From NCBI GenBank assembly GCA_000349905.1, contig KB722737.1, positions 2,307,158 to 2,371,157 on the forward strand: a stretch of 64,000 bases of DNA, written 5' to 3'. Each line of letters begins with the position of its first letter. The first letter of the stretch is position 1. This DNA is from Volvariella volvacea V23 (lineage: Eukaryota; Basidiomycota; Agaricomycetes; Agaricales; Pluteaceae). A program made the translations under genes and the position numbers. Positions 47,126-59,601 of this stretch are shown piece by piece. The notes beneath the pieces are model-generated. The model made no database searches. It worked only from the letters and a program-made list of their open reading frames with translations, and had not been told where the DNA came from.

Positions 47126-47221
47126 ACGGCTTGGTGATGATGAAGTGAGGAAATGGAAGGCTTGTACAGCACAAATAGAATGCAACGCGATATCTATTAC
47201 TTTCTCACGGTCATCCAATAC
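47126..47221. promoter_or_regulatory. 96-bp divergent promoter between CK2 alpha and the SET gene
   Basis: The only sequence between two opposite start codons, so it must hold both leaders or share core promoter elements with neighbouring coding sequence. No TATA box is visible. Confidence 0.45.
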
Positions 47222-47864
47222 ATGTCGTCAAAGCCAAAGAGCCCTTTACATTGGCCCCAGGACATTCAATACCTGGCTTGCTCATCGTATCACTCATCTG
47301 TACCCCCTGATGTCCAGCGCTTTCTGCGGGGTGATAGAACACCTTTGATCCCTGGCCCAGCTCCAGCACCACGCCCACCTGTCGCCATTCGTCTCATATC
47401 CGATCCAATGCATCCTGCTTGTCGACAACGTGGTCTCTTTGCAACACATCGGATAGCACCCAAAACCCGTATAATCACCTACATTGGTATCTCGCTCACA
47501 TGACTGAGACGAAATCAAGCTAACTTCAGGCATAGGAGAGATTCATTGTGACGATCGCCCAGAGTCGGATTATGACCTGTCGCTATATCGATCCCAAGAC
47601 GGCACCAATGTGGGGGTTGACGCCAGTCAAATGGGGAACGAAGCCAGGTTCATAAACGACTATCGGGGTATAGCAACAAGGCCAAACGCTGTATTTATCG
47701 AGGAACGGTCCAATACGGGAGAGCTGCAAATTACAATATGGAGTGGTAGCCGGGAAATTAAGAAAGGAGATGAAATCTTGGTTTCCTACGGGAAGGGTTG
47801 GTGGAAAGCCCGAACGCAGGAAGCCCCCATCCCGAGTCAGGATAACACGAGCATCGCACTTTGA
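47222..47864 (+). CDS. SET-domain protein, putative lysine methyltransferase
   Basis: Two exons. Exon 1 starts MSSKPKSPLHWPQDIQYLAC at 47222. It includes PPVAIRLISDPMHPACRQRG and LFATHRIAPKTRIITYIG, the SET-N beta strands. A short intron (GTATCTCGC to CATAG) is followed by EIHCDDRPESDYDLSLYRS. Then GNEARFINDYRG, in place of the usual GNxARFxNHS, is the cofactor-binding pseudoknot. EELQITIWSG-type sequence, KGDEILVSYGKGWW and a short tail end at 47864. The order and spacing fit a small SET enzyme. The substrate is unknown, and the INDYRG replacement is shared by a fungal subgroup as far as I recall. Confidence 0.8.
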
Positions 47865-48161
47865 AGATAATCGCTGATGAGCTGGTTCCCGGAGTTGCAT
47901 GTATAGAGCATTACGGTGTAAGATGCTCGTTTCAATGCAACGTTTTCGTCTTGCATGACGGTTTGATTTTACTTAGTTGGGTGCGGGTATGAGGACGTTG
48001 ATGCCAGAGTTTGCGATGACGAAGGCCACAGAGCCCACGTGCCAGGAGGCCCTGCAGGGGAACACAACACGACCAAATAATTCAAACTTTGCCATTGCCT
48101 GGTACAACGACAAAATTCCTTGCTGTAGCTGCTGCACGCCTCGGCGTATCAATTTCATTAC

Positions 48162-50106
48162 ATGAATCCACGCCTGTCACGAAATAGCTTCTCCTCGTTC
48201 CTTGCAATACACTCGTACTTGCGCCATCCTCCTGGCACATCTACCCGTTCTCTGTATCGAACATACAGTCTTCAGCGTGCATCTCGGACGTCCTTCCAGA
48301 GGCTGAAGTGCATTTCGGACAGGGTATGCCTCTCCTTCCTAGCCCCACTAGCTAGCTGACTGCTTTCAAGCGTTCAATTCATGTATCAGCACCACTCTCT
48401 GCAGCGGCCAAGGATCCGTATGAAGTGCTCGGTGTGAAACGTGATGCCACAGCAGCTGAAATTAAGAAAACTTACTTCTCGGTACATTTATTTCTACGGC
48501 GCGTATATAATCTCTGACCGGACGTGATCCAGCTTGCCCGGAAATATCACCCAGACACCAATCCAGACAAGAAAGCTCAGGAGAAGTTTCTTGAAATACA
48601 GGAGGCTTATGATGTAAGGATGTGCTATTGTGACGTTGGAGTTCATATCAAACCTAGTTTTAGGTCCTGAAAGACGACAAGAAACGGGCCGCTTATGATC
48701 AGTACGGATCCGCCTCCCAACAGCCTGGTTTCGATCCGAACGCTTTTAGTAATGCCCGAGGATTCGGGGGTGGGTTTGGTGGAGGATTTGCAGGATTTCA
48801 GGATTTCAGTGCTGCTTTCGGTGCTGGTGGCCCGGGAAGGACATCGGATATTTTTGAACAATTTTTCGGCTCGTTCGCAGGCGGTCGAACACGAGGCTCT
48901 CCTTTTTCAGAACCTGCTCGGGGTGCAGATCTGGAAACAGTTGTGGGACTGTCCTTCTTAGAAGCGTGCAAGGGCACGACCAAGACTGTCACGATCAACC
49001 CTGTGACAGATTGTGGAACGTGTTCTGGCAGTGGTTTGAAGGCTGGTGCAAAACGCTCAACATGTTCCGCTTGCGGTGGATCTGGTACCCGAACATTCGT
49101 GCTAGACAGTGGTTTCCATATGGCAAGCACATGTACCGTTTGTCAGGGGGTGGGCAGTACAATACCTCGCAATAGTCAGTGTTCCAGCTGCCATGGCTTG
49201 GGCAAAGTTCGCGTGAAGAAAACCGTTCAAGTGAAAATACCCCCAGGTATGTCATATTTCCAACTTTATACAAGACACCCACATCAGACCTGATATACCC
49301 TTAGGTGTGGAGGACGGAATGACAATTCGCCTACCAAAGACCGGAGATGCACCTCTATCTGGTAAAGGGCCGTATGGAGATTTACTCGTGCGGGTCAACG
49401 TTGCACCCTCCAAGAACTTTGTCAGACAAGGGGCCAACCTGTACCACAAGGCACGAATTCCATTACACACAGCACTTCTTGGTGGAGTGGTGCGTGTACC
49501 AACGTTAGATGGAGAAGTTGACGTCCGTGTGCCGTGGGGGTACCCAGCAAGGGGAAGAAATGGTTCTGAAAGGTCGTGGGGTGTCCACAGTATACGGTGG
49601 TGATAATGGGGATCTATTTGTCACCTTTTCGGTCATGCTTCCTAGGTAAGGTTTGTCTTGTTGCTTCAGGTCGATCCTCAATCTCCTTTGATTAGATCTC
49701 TGACCGCACGTCAACGAGAACTGTTACAAGCCTATGCTGACGATGTTGAGGGCCGTAATCCTACTCGGCCTGCTTCCTCCACACCAAAACGCGAGCCTCA
49801 GCCCCCTGAAAACAACACTCCTAAAGAGGAGACTACCTACTCTGATAATGGCAATGGTACGGCTTCTTTTACCCATCCATCACCCTCGCTTGGATCTAGG
49901 TTGTCTCAAGCATGGCAAAAACTGCGAGGCCTATTTGGATACTAATTTCATTTTGCTTCTTGTTCGTCCTGGATGTTGTTCTCACTTATTTTCTCCCACC
50001 CTGACTTCGGATTGTAGGCAATAAGAAGGATGCCTCGGATCCTATAACGGAAGACAAGCCATTAGATGAGCAGCCGGAGAAAGAAAAGAAAAGGGCTACC
50101 GCTTAA
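48162..50106 (+). CDS. MDJ1: Mitochondrial type I J-protein (Mdj1-like) with a frameshift and a lost splice donor
   Basis: Co-chaperone of mitochondrial Hsp70. The start at 48162 opens a basic presequence ([20 protein letters not shown]). The J domain follows: [40 protein letters not shown] with HPD. A Gly/Phe-rich linker leads to the zinc region with four C-x2-C-x-G-x-G repeats ([32 protein letters not shown]). The substrate-binding domains have [20 protein letters not shown] and [19 protein letters not shown]. At T49535 the frame shifts by +1, and the expected [15 protein letters not shown] reads only in the next frame. The later exon [20 protein letters not shown] ends LFGY-stop at 49945, but a further block [20 protein letters not shown] to 50106 looks like the original acidic tail. 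Its intron donor would be GA, not GT. Confidence 0.8.
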
Positions 50107-50805
50107 TCGGACATTTATAGTAAGAATACGCTAGACGACACCATAGAGCATCATAATCCACTACTAGTATCTAACCGCAGCTCAGATTAAAATTGAGTGT
50201 GAGGCAAGATTATTGAATGATAAACGCCACCCCACAAAGCCTTATAATCCTGTTTGAAATTGAGCCAAGCAAGTATCAGGGATCGCATTTGATAATTACA
50301 GGGCGTACCATCAGGTGTGTACCCCTTTGCTTCCGCCTCATCAACCATACGGCGATCTGTGATCTACAAGTGGCCCTAGCCAGTTCGTGCCGGCTTGCAG
50401 ACCAAACGGTAACGTTTATCCATCTTTGGGACATAAGAACATATCTTAATTTCTGTCGGATACCAGTGATGACTGGCCGAATGGCAATGCTTATCCTTCG
50501 ATCATGGATTTCAGCAAGGAACAAAAGTCGCGTCACACAAAGCATTCTCGGCCCAGGAATCTGAATCTAACGCCTAATATCCCCTCCCATCGGGCACACA
50601 AGATCTTTTCTTGCTTGCTAGCCGACTTCGTCACTTGTCGTAGCAGTTCGCCTAGCCCGAGGACTTCTTTGGGTGGAACCGCACCAAATATCTCTTGATC
50701 GCCTCCGCCTGATCTATTAATTACAATGGAGCACAAGTATTCTATAAAACGGACCAACCGTGGAATAAGCTGGTCGATATCCACCTCCTTTAGTGATTTC
50801 CCGGC
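50107..50805. other. Intergenic before the MFS transporter
   Basis: About 700 bp with short ORFs only. No motif supports a gene. Confidence 0.5.
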
Positions 50806-53421
50806 ATGTCTTCGCAAGAAAAAGCAGACCATCCATGCCTGGACATGACCTCCACCACCACTCCAACTATCGTCTCCAGCACAACGAAGGATGCTGCTTC
50901 AGTCACTGCTCCGTCGTCGTTTTCCCATTCACAAGCATCGCACTCGTCACCGAGTCTAGTCGTGTCAAATACCACATCCAACGATCCACTAGCCCACACA
51001 AAATTATCCACTCTTCGTCTTCTGGCCGCTCACATTGGGTGAGTTAGTGGCCCCCCTTTATAATCACCGCATCTCACAGCACGGTTCTATCTTGCAGGGG
51101 TGCATTGGCACTATTCTTGGCCACGACTGATGCTGTGAGTTATCTTTATCCTTTGTTCATTTAACACTTATACTATGCCATCGTATAGACCATCGTATCC
51201 ACTAGTCTGCCTACCATTGCCGCTGAGCTCACAGCGACGCAGACTCAGTACACTTGGGTCGGAGTTGCATATATGCTGACACAAACAGCATTTCAGCCGC
51301 TCTACGGTAGATTCTCGGACCTAGTAGGGAGGAAGGTGTGTCGTTTATATGAGAAGCACTCCACCGGAGTTGTGGCGTTAACCTATTCTAGACGGTCCTA
51401 TACGCGAGTATACTCATTTTTGCTATCGGTTCTTTGCTCTGTGGGCTGGCACAGGTAAGTACAGGTCAGCACTGAATTGGTTTTGATGGCGAAGCTGATT
51501 GATGCAGAGCATCGTTTGGCTCATCGCTGCCCGTGCACTCGGTGTGTTCTCTGACAACGTGTATTTAGCCGAAGCCTGACTCTTGTGCAAGCTGGTACCG
51601 GTGGTGGCGGAATCGTTAGCTCCGTTTGGACAATAACTGCAGAAATCGTAGACGTACAAAGCAGGGCGAAGTGGTCACAGGCACTGAGTATTACTTGGAG
51701 TGCCTCAGCCTTGGCTGGACCACTGCTGGGAGGACTATTTAGTGGTAAGCGGACCATCACCAAAGATGGATGTGAAAATTCATCAGATCTTTGCATTAGG
51801 TCATAACCATTCGCACATCCTGAGTTGGAGGTGGGGCTGTAAGTTGTACTGCATATAGATTCAGCTTTCTCTCACTCAAGTGTTCAGTTTACCTCAACTT
51901 ACCTATATGCTGCGTTGCTCTGCTGGTCCTGGTCCCTTCGTTACACGACGTTCAACTGACGAAGGCATCCGACGCTTCCTGGAGAGCATTGGCGCAAAGA
52001 TTTGACTTTGGTGGACTGTAGGGCGTCTGTTGGTTATCTCATTCTTTGCTAATTTACTCGGATCCAGGGTCTTATTCATGGCTGGTTCAAGTTGCATTGT
52101 AGTAGGATTTAGCTTCGCCTCAGAAAAAGGCTGTAAGTCACCGTCTAGATCGTTCCATCGGACTGAAATCCAACATGGAATGCTAGGGACCGCACCGTCA
52201 ACATTGATTTTAATTATCCTTGGCATGGCGGTTTTAATTTGCGGGGGGGTTTACGAAATGCACACATCAAGAGATTGCCTTTTCCCTCCATCTACATTCA
52301 AAGACCGAACAGCAGGTTCGCTCACGCTAGTCTCGGAATTCCGGAATGATCATTCACAATTACCAATTTAGTCATTATTCTGCTTGTTACGTTTTTGCAC
52401 AACTTTGCGTTCAATGCTGGGACATTCTACCTGGCGCTATTCTTCCAGGTGGATATTTTTATTGTGCTTGTGTTCCCGAGCGTGCCTTCTCACTCCATAA
52501 CGAGGCGGCAAATGGGTCTACACCCTTTGAAGCAGGTATCAAGATGCTTCCGTACTCTCTCGGCTCTTCACTAGCTTCCATGCCAGCTGCATGGTTCATG
52601 AACTATAGACAATCGCACAGTCACGACACGAGTGGACAATTGTGGGTTATTGTATCTGGCCTACTGATTTCCACCGTTGGGTTCGGTACGTCGGCTTTAT
52701 TTTTATCAGGGCGCCTATGTTCATTACGGGTTGCAGGATTGCTCATGCTGCTGAATGAAAACGCCGTGCTAGTGACGCAAATAATTTTCCCACTCATCGC
52801 AGGCATTGGGCTTGGAATGCTTTTCCATGCGCCCTATCAGGTCTTCCTCCGCGCACTGAAACCCAAGGAACTTGCTACAGGTACCAGTGCATTTTTCTTG
52901 GTAAGGTTCACAGGGGCGACCGTTGGTTTGGTATGTTCCTCTCTGCGAATCCTTGGCCAGAGATATATCTGAAACGCATTGTCTGGCATGCCAGGCTGTA
53001 GCGGGTGCCGTGTTTGATGCTCGAGCATCAGCCCGTCTGCCTTCAGAATTCGCATCGAATCTCACGAGCGGTGCCATGGATTATAGCGAGCTTGCATCCA
53101 TCGAACCAATAGATCTCAGGCAGGACGTACTCCGAATCGTTGCATCGTCAATACAGGTGAGCATTATCTCTACCATATCTGGCTTGCACCGCTCATGACG
53201 TCGTCAGACTGTTTGGGCCGTTTGCTCGCCTTGCCTCGGGCTCGCCTTCCTTGTAAGTGCATTCAAAACCTTGATTGACACCTGAGCTGACTCAATCTGC
53301 GCAGTTTGCTTTATGTATTCGCAAAGCTAGCACAGAGGAGACCTCGACTTCGCATTGCCAAAATACTAGAGGCACGCAATGCGAAAAACAGGCTGAAGTG
53401 TCAGCAACAGAGAAAGTGTAA
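50806..53421 (+). CDS. DHA2-type MFS multidrug efflux transporter
   Basis: Proton-driven drug efflux pump of the plasma membrane or vacuole, 14-TM family. The N-terminal 75 residues are cytosolic and Ser/Thr-rich (SSTTKDAASVTAPSSFSHSQ). The membrane part begins GALALFLATTDATIVSTSLP, then YTWVGVAYMLTQTAFQPLYG and FSDLVGRK (motif A G-x-x-D-x-x-GR-K/R). IVWLIAARALAGTGGGGIVS follows, then SITWSASALAGPLLGGLFS, WRWGFYLNLPICCVALLVLV, VLFMAGSSCIVVGFSFASE, and FLHNFAFNAGTFYLALFFQ. The C-terminal half has GIKMLPYSLGSSLASMPAAW and AGIGLGMLFHAPYQVFLRAL. The last exon, FALCIRKASTEETSTSHCQN, ends at TAA 53419-53421. Ten or so introns splice in frame; a 5' GTAGGG donor is used near 52018. It is not part of an obvious metabolite cluster. 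Confidence 0.87.
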
Positions 53422-54802
53422 CAATACCCCGTTCAGCCTAGTATGTATAGTATGTCTCATTACCAAGGAACTACGCCACAACTGTGTCTTTCACTATGTG
53501 ATGATACCACATGTATTGATTAGAGCAATGGCATTCACAAATGGCATGGATAAAACTAAATTCCCGAAGTTGCTGTATATGAGTTGGGCCTTGCGTGCAC
53601 CATCAACCTGCTGACACGTTCGGGGTCCGAAAGACTTGGCAGCGAAGGTATCCCCTTGGATATGAGGACGTGTGGGGAACGGACACAACTTGAACAACCG
53701 TTTTGGATTCCTTAATGGTGGGCCAGCATCGGAATTAATTAAACCCAGACGACCTCGCCGCAGATGCAACTTGAGAAGCACCGGACCGCCTGGGCCCAAC
53801 CATCTGGTGAAGAGAAAGAGCAGATGGGATTCCCAATCGAGGAAGACTCGGATATCAAGGGTCAGGAAGCCCGCAATCTGTTGGACATCAATCTCGTGCA
53901 AACGGCCCGGCTGACCTCAGTGGTCCTCGTGACGCGCAATTAGAAACGAACGCCAACGCGCAGGCGCATGCCCAGCAGACGACATACTGTGGCAGTACTC
54001 GTCGCCTCGCCGTCGGGCCACCTCTTATTGGTGATCAATCTGCGATCCACTTAGGCGTTAATAGATGAATGCACAGCGGCGTGCGCTGGATCTGGACAGG
54101 AGGCAGATTGCAACGCCTGCTTGCCCTGGTTGTGCACGCCTTCGAGTTTGACTCACAGACGAAAAGGGTTGCTGTGAGATCCTCTTTATTTCCAATGGCG
54201 TGGACCGCATATGCCACTACAGTGTGTGCCAAAGGCACAGAAGCCACCCTTGTTTCTCACCACGAGCGGATTCCTGGCACCGGGTATTGAGACGTGAGTA
54301 TATCCGGTGCGCTATGATAAGAGACAAAGGCATACACAGCGAATGGTGTGAACAATCTGTGCTCAAGCTCTCTAGAAGTTCAATAGATTCTGGAGTCAGG
54401 GTAGATTCCAGATGATGATCTGGTCAGAGTCACTCGCGTACACCACAGTTGCACTATTCTTGCAAGTGGGACCCACAGGACAAGGTGGTGGTAGGTAGCG
54501 CGGAGGTGGGGTGGGCGGCTCGACGTGGCACACGACCAGAATATGCTGACGAAAAAGGTGACGAGAGTGGTAAGTGGGTCAACACCGCCGCTTTTCGTTG
54601 CAGACTGACATGCAGGACAAAAGATAGACGAGCGAAGCGCGTGCTGGCAAATGGGGGAAGGAGTGTATTTCGGGCTGGCTTATTTGTGATTGGGGGATAA
54701 CGCTCTCAATTCTAACACCCCAGTGCCGCTATCGCTCTTTCTACCCCAACCACCATCTGCCTTTTCCCCCCTCCTCGTCCTCTCCATTCTCCCAACTGAG
54801 AC
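53422..54802. other. Intergenic between MFS and choline kinase
   Basis: About 1.4 kb. One ORF from ATG 53764 to 53942 (ends SVVLVTRN) has acidic, protein-like composition but no partner exons. The rest has no supported gene. Confidence 0.45.
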
Positions 54803-56327
54803 ATGGCACATATAATGTCCCCACCGCCTTCCTCTCCCGCAAACAGTCCGACACTCACGCGGACGCTATCCACTGGCTCCATTCGCAGCCTCTACCTCCT
54901 GGCAAGCGCCTCCTCTTCGGTGGCCTCTCTGGTTACTCCCAAGCCACCCCAAGACATGCCTGAGCGAACCACCATTGAGGGGTTGCGTCACGTAAAGATC
55001 AAGTTAGATGCCAGGTAAGGATCGTTCTTTAGCTAAAGGACTGAGGCGTGAATGCACATATATTTTTTTTTCGCAACATCACGACCCGACCCGTATAATA
55101 TCAACAAACACCTGCTAAACTCGCATGTCATTTCTAGGCATTACAAACTACCATCGTTTGTTGTACAGTTGCTTGATTGTGTCCGCTCCTTGAGCATACC
55201 AACTTGGTCTAACGCTGACATCACTCCTCGAGATGTCAACGTATTCAAAGTTTCCGGCTCCTTAACTAACGCCGTGTTCTTTGTGTCAGCTCGAGGCGCA
55301 TGTACGCTTCTCCTTCGAGTGTATGGTCCTTCTTCCGGATCTTTGATCTCTCGACCACGAGAGCTTCATACTCTTCACTTGCTCTCCTCCAAGTATCACA
55401 TTGGTCCGCAGGTGTATGGAACATTCACCAACGGCCGTATTGAGGAGTACTTTGAGTCCACAACGTTGACGGCTGCCGATATTCGTGTCCCTAAGATCAG
55501 TCGCTGGATTGCAGCACGCATGGCTGAACTCCACTCAGTTGATGTCGAGTTGATTGAAGGAACACCAGTACCCAAATCCGGGTGGGAAATCGCTGCACAA
55601 AAGAATGTTGCAATGTGGCTTCCACCTGCTGAACAAGTTTTGGCACTGTCATCTTTCCCGGAGCAGTGGCGAGCTGCGTTTGATTTGGAGCGGTTCAAGC
55701 AGGAATGGAGTAGGTACTGGCAATGGTTGACAAAAGTAGCCGACGTCCATAACGGTAGTCAAACAGTCTTCGCCCATAATGATACACAGTATGGGAATTT
55801 GTTGAGACTAAATCACCTCCAAGAGGGAGCAGACGAACACAGCCAGGTACGTACACACAAGTGACGCTGCCGCAACCTATTCTTAACGATCATCGACCTT
55901 CCTCTTTGCAAAGATCGTCGTCGTCGACTTTGAATACGCCTCACCCAACCCCGCAGCCTATGATATCGCCAACCATTTCCACGAATGGACGGCAAACTAT
56001 CATGACGACGTCCCCCACCTCCTTGACTCCTCCCGGTACCCAACTTCCCAAGAAAGACGAAACTTCTACGCCTCTTATCTCCAACATGCAGCCTCTACCC
56101 ACAACAAGCCAATTGTGAGCAAGGACGGACTCGAGGCCCGGGCCAAGAAACTGGATGAACAAGTCCGGTTCTGGAGTCCTGCGTCTCACGCTACGTGGGC
56201 CATCTGGGGAATCGTGCAAGCAAGAGACGATATCGAAGCCGGTGTAAAGGAGCCAGAGTTTGATTACATTGCTTATGCACAGTGCCGGATGGCGGCATTC
56301 CGCCGCGAAGTCAACGCATTGATCTAG
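54803..56327 (+). CDS. Choline/ethanolamine kinase
   Basis: ATP-dependent phosphorylation of choline or ethanolamine, first step of the Kennedy phospholipid pathway. The first exon starts MAHIMSPPPSSPANSPTLTR; a second ATG four codons on is also possible. After an intron come HYKLPSFVVQLLDCVRSL and VFKVSGSLTNAVFFVSARG (glycine/dimer loop). Then comes LLLRVYGPSSGSLISRPREL, the ATP-binding part. The signature FAHNDTQYGNLLRL is the catalytic Brenner-like loop. IVVVDFEYASPNPAAYDIAN is the metal-binding part, and NHFHEWTANYHDD follows. The end is IWGIVQARDDIEAGVKEPEF then a short tail ending NALI at 56327. The 12-residue-spaced HND and DFEYA motifs identify the family. Choline versus ethanolamine preference cannot be told. 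Confidence 0.92.
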
Positions 56328-56948
56328 CTGCTATTCCAACTGCGTTTTTATCTGTTCGTGGTACTACTGTATATACCATCTTTTAACCCTTTGCATACCT
56401 TTGCTATCGTGTGTGTACGCACCTGTTGTTCTCCACTTCTGCTTTCTTTGTATACATTGTATACTCTTGCCTATCTGTATGTTGTACTCCTGGCAAGTCA
56501 TCGATTTCTTTGCAACGATTACGCACAACGTGCGTGCCAATCTGCTGCGCACACCGAGTGACTACGACTAACTTGGCGAAAGTAGGACATATATTTGGGA
56601 CTAAAGATAACAAGAATGATACGGAGCACTGAGATAGAATAAACATGTTGCAATGGACGACGATAATGCAATGCGAACTGGATAGGTAACCGTAGTGTTG
56701 ACGATCAAGTTTCAAGAGTGGTAGGTAGATCAGTAGATATGTAAACACTGGGATATTGTATCAGAGAACGGGATTTTGACAGCCGACGATGTAAGGGGCG
56801 GGAGTTCCGAAAGACAGTTAGAAAGACGAAAGGTAGAAGAACAGTGGTGGTTGTATATGGCAATAACAATGTCCGACCAACCGGCAGTCATAAGCAAGAG
56901 ATAAACCGTTCGTGTTGGGTCAAATGGGTAATACTTGTAAACATATAT
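56328..56948. other. Intergenic (convergent), no gene seen
   Basis: About 620 bp between two convergent stop codons, AT-rich, probably both 3' UTRs and terminators. No ORF has a supporting motif. Confidence 0.5.
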
Positions 56949-59601
56949 TTAAGCCCATGGTTTCTCGTTGAGTCGTGATGATCCGACGACAAGATCGGTG
57001 GTTGACCAGGGCGAGTTGGCCATCATGTCGCCTGCGGGACTAGAGGAGTGGGGAAAGGCGGAGAGGTGGTTGTTTCGTGCCAGATTCGACCAATTACCGG
57101 TACTACCGGCTCTAGAGTGGCCACCGACACGGCTTGCAGCTTCAGTAGCGGAGAGGGCATATGATGTTGTGGTGGGAGTGGGGAATGAACTCTCAGTTTC
57201 TGGCCCACCAAGCGAGTGACGCGTACTAGGGGCGCCTACTTTGGAAGCAGCACGCTGTTTGAATTGCGTTAGATAGATAAATAAGATAAAAGAAAGGGGT
57301 CATACATTATTGTATCCTACAATCGCAAGACGTGCTTCATTATGTCGACCTAGATCAGGACCAGCGGTGACTGGGCCAGGTGACTTATTAGAACGAGACT
57401 CTGGCGCGGGAAGCATGATTCCAGTGTTGGTGAACGTTGGATACGCTGATTTATTTTGTTGTTTGATAGAAGCGCCATCGAGGGCAGTATCCACGCGAAG
57501 GGACATGGTCGGGCGACTGAATGAAACACTGCTCGAATCAACAGGGGTAGGAGTCGTAGCATTGTTCTCCTGAGTACGCTTCGCAGAGATGCGAGCAAGT
57601 AGTGAGGTTGATGCGTCGTTAGGGTCGCTGTTGGTGCTTGCTGATCGAGCTCGTCCATCTTGACGGGGTGTTGGAGCTGCATCAGTGTTGGTAGGAACAA
57701 CGGCTCCTGCCGTGGAACCGCCAGCAGGAACCTCGGTGTGGATGAAGCAGCAGCGTTTGCCGTAGGGACAAGAGCCAGAAACCCAGAAGGTCTGATATGA
57801 TTGTCAAAAAAAAGGTATTGCAGGCAACAAATCCACTTACTCGGCATATCTCAGTTTTATACTACATAGCGTATTGTGGATGAGCGTTAAACAAGTGGTG
57901 GCGGAATAGAGCTACACACCTTGGGGTGACGAGCAACCTTGCGCAACTCCTCTTCGCCGTGAGCGAACTGACATTTCGTTCCATACCGGCAGCTTCCTTT
58001 CTCCTCCCAACTACGGCACAGCTCTGTCTTGTAAAGTCCTAACTTCCTGTTGTTGGCGCTAGGACCGCTTTGGCCAGGAGGCGCAGGGGCGGGCGTGCTG
58101 ATAGGCTCAACAGGAATTCCCGCTGGGGGAACTACGCCATACGGCCCAGTAAATTGGGACTGCAAGCGAGCAGCCATGGCAGCAACATCGGGTCGTCCAT
58201 ATAGTTCTTGGGTCCCGTAAAATTGACCAGCGTATAACGGTATAGTTGGGGGAGGGGGCAACCCGGGTTGGAAGAGGGAAGGAGCAAAAGCGGGCATGGT
58301 TCCAGCTAGGAGAGCAAGCGCCGCCGCGTCACGCAGCGTGGTAGGGTCAGATGCAGAGTGGTGATGGGCAGTGCGATAGAGGTTGTGTTGCTGTTGCACC
58401 CGATTGACTGCAGGATGATTTTCAGGACCAGCCAACATCATGTCGTAAAGCTGTTGGTTACCGAGGGATAAGTGTGATGTATGAGTACTAGGATAACCCA
58501 AGGCGGTTGGGCTGGGAATAAGTCCTTGCTGAGGGAAATTACGAGGCGCTTGTCGATATGGCACTGTATTATTAGGGCGATTGGTAAGGAAGGGTTGTGC
58601 GAGTGGAGGGACGCCTCCAAAGCGGTTGTAGTCCAAAGCCTCGTCCCGATTGACGGATTGAGGAAGAGCATTGCTCGCCTGTGGCTGTGGGCGATGTACA
58701 GAGGCGAGGGAGGGATACGACAACTGATCTTGAGCGTAGGGCTTATCGACGTTACCCAACACATCACGGTACTGGGAATGAGTCTGACCCTGATTCCATT
58801 GTTGTTGGCCTAACAATGAAACGGTCTCCGCGTCCTGTTGTGAACGGAGTAACTCCGAGGCAGTGTAAGCGTTTGAGCGATCTTTGGCTTCGCTGGTGTC
58901 GACCTTGAGTGGTCCCGCCAACAGCTTGTTGCCGGGGTTCGACGCAGAGGAATCTTGAGAGCTACTGCTGTCAGTGGAAGGACCGCGGGAGTGGGAGAGA
59001 CTGAGTTGGTGGTCGGGATGAGGAGAGGAGCCAACACTAGTGCTCGATGATGACTCCAAAGGACTGCTCTCACCAAGTTGGGCAAGAGCAGCGCCAGAGT
59101 GCTTCGAGTGCGGAGGTGTTCGCAGCTGGTCGTGGACATCTTCATTCTTGGCCTCGTTGATATCGAGCTTCTTCATGTCCTCCGCAATATTCCAAACGGG
59201 GTTATTTTCGGAGTCAATGGATATAGGCCAACGAGGGGCGCTTTGGTCTGCAACACGAACCTCGTCGTTGGAAAAGTTGGAGTCCGAATGGGTGGGCATA
59301 GGCGGCAAGACGAGTTTGCGAAGGGCGCTGGCAGCGGCAGGCCGTCTAGAGCGTGGGGAGGCGATGGTGGTTGAAGGGGAAGATTGCCAGATCTGAGGAG
59401 CAGACAGGAGAGGATGAGGATTGCACAGACAACACGTGGCGCAGCAGCTGTACGTACATCTTTGCTAGGTTCGCTATCGTCCTCAGTCACCTGAGGCCAA
59501 CGAATACCGTCAGTGGAGGATTGCAACTTGATGGGTGCAAGCAGATCGTTAGGAGGGAGCAGGTTCTTCAACGTGGTTGATGTCGTGACGCTTTCGTGCA
59601 T
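56949..59601 (-). CDS. Tandem CCCH zinc-finger RNA-binding protein (TTP/ZFP36 type)
   Basis: Starts [20 protein letters not shown] at 59601. A long low-complexity N-terminal half (Ser, Pro, Gln, His) includes [20 protein letters not shown]. The first zinc finger is [20 protein letters not shown] followed by [10 protein letters not shown] (C-x8-C-x5-C-x3-H with the YKTELC lead-in). The second, YKTEICR then [18 protein letters not shown], is interrupted by a short intron. The tail contains many S/T/P/N and ends [14 protein letters not shown] at 56949. TTP-like proteins bind AU-rich elements in 3' UTRs and promote decay, a plausible role here. Six or more exons are seen and the frame is intact. 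Confidence 0.87.

Noticed and set aside
47973..48158. 61-codon minus ORF (MKLIRRGVQQLQQGILSLYQ...) with a hydrophobic C-terminal half
   Set aside because: Looks protein-like, but no family was recognised and no splice partners found; likely chance on the opposite strand.
50806..53421. MFS transporter as part of a secondary metabolite cluster
   Set aside because: Neighbours are housekeeping genes; no polyketide, peptide or terpene synthase is present.
53764..53942. Plus ORF ending SVVLVTRN downstream of the MFS gene
   Set aside because: Acidic and plausible as a last exon, but the MFS frame already stops at 53421 and no linking exons were found.
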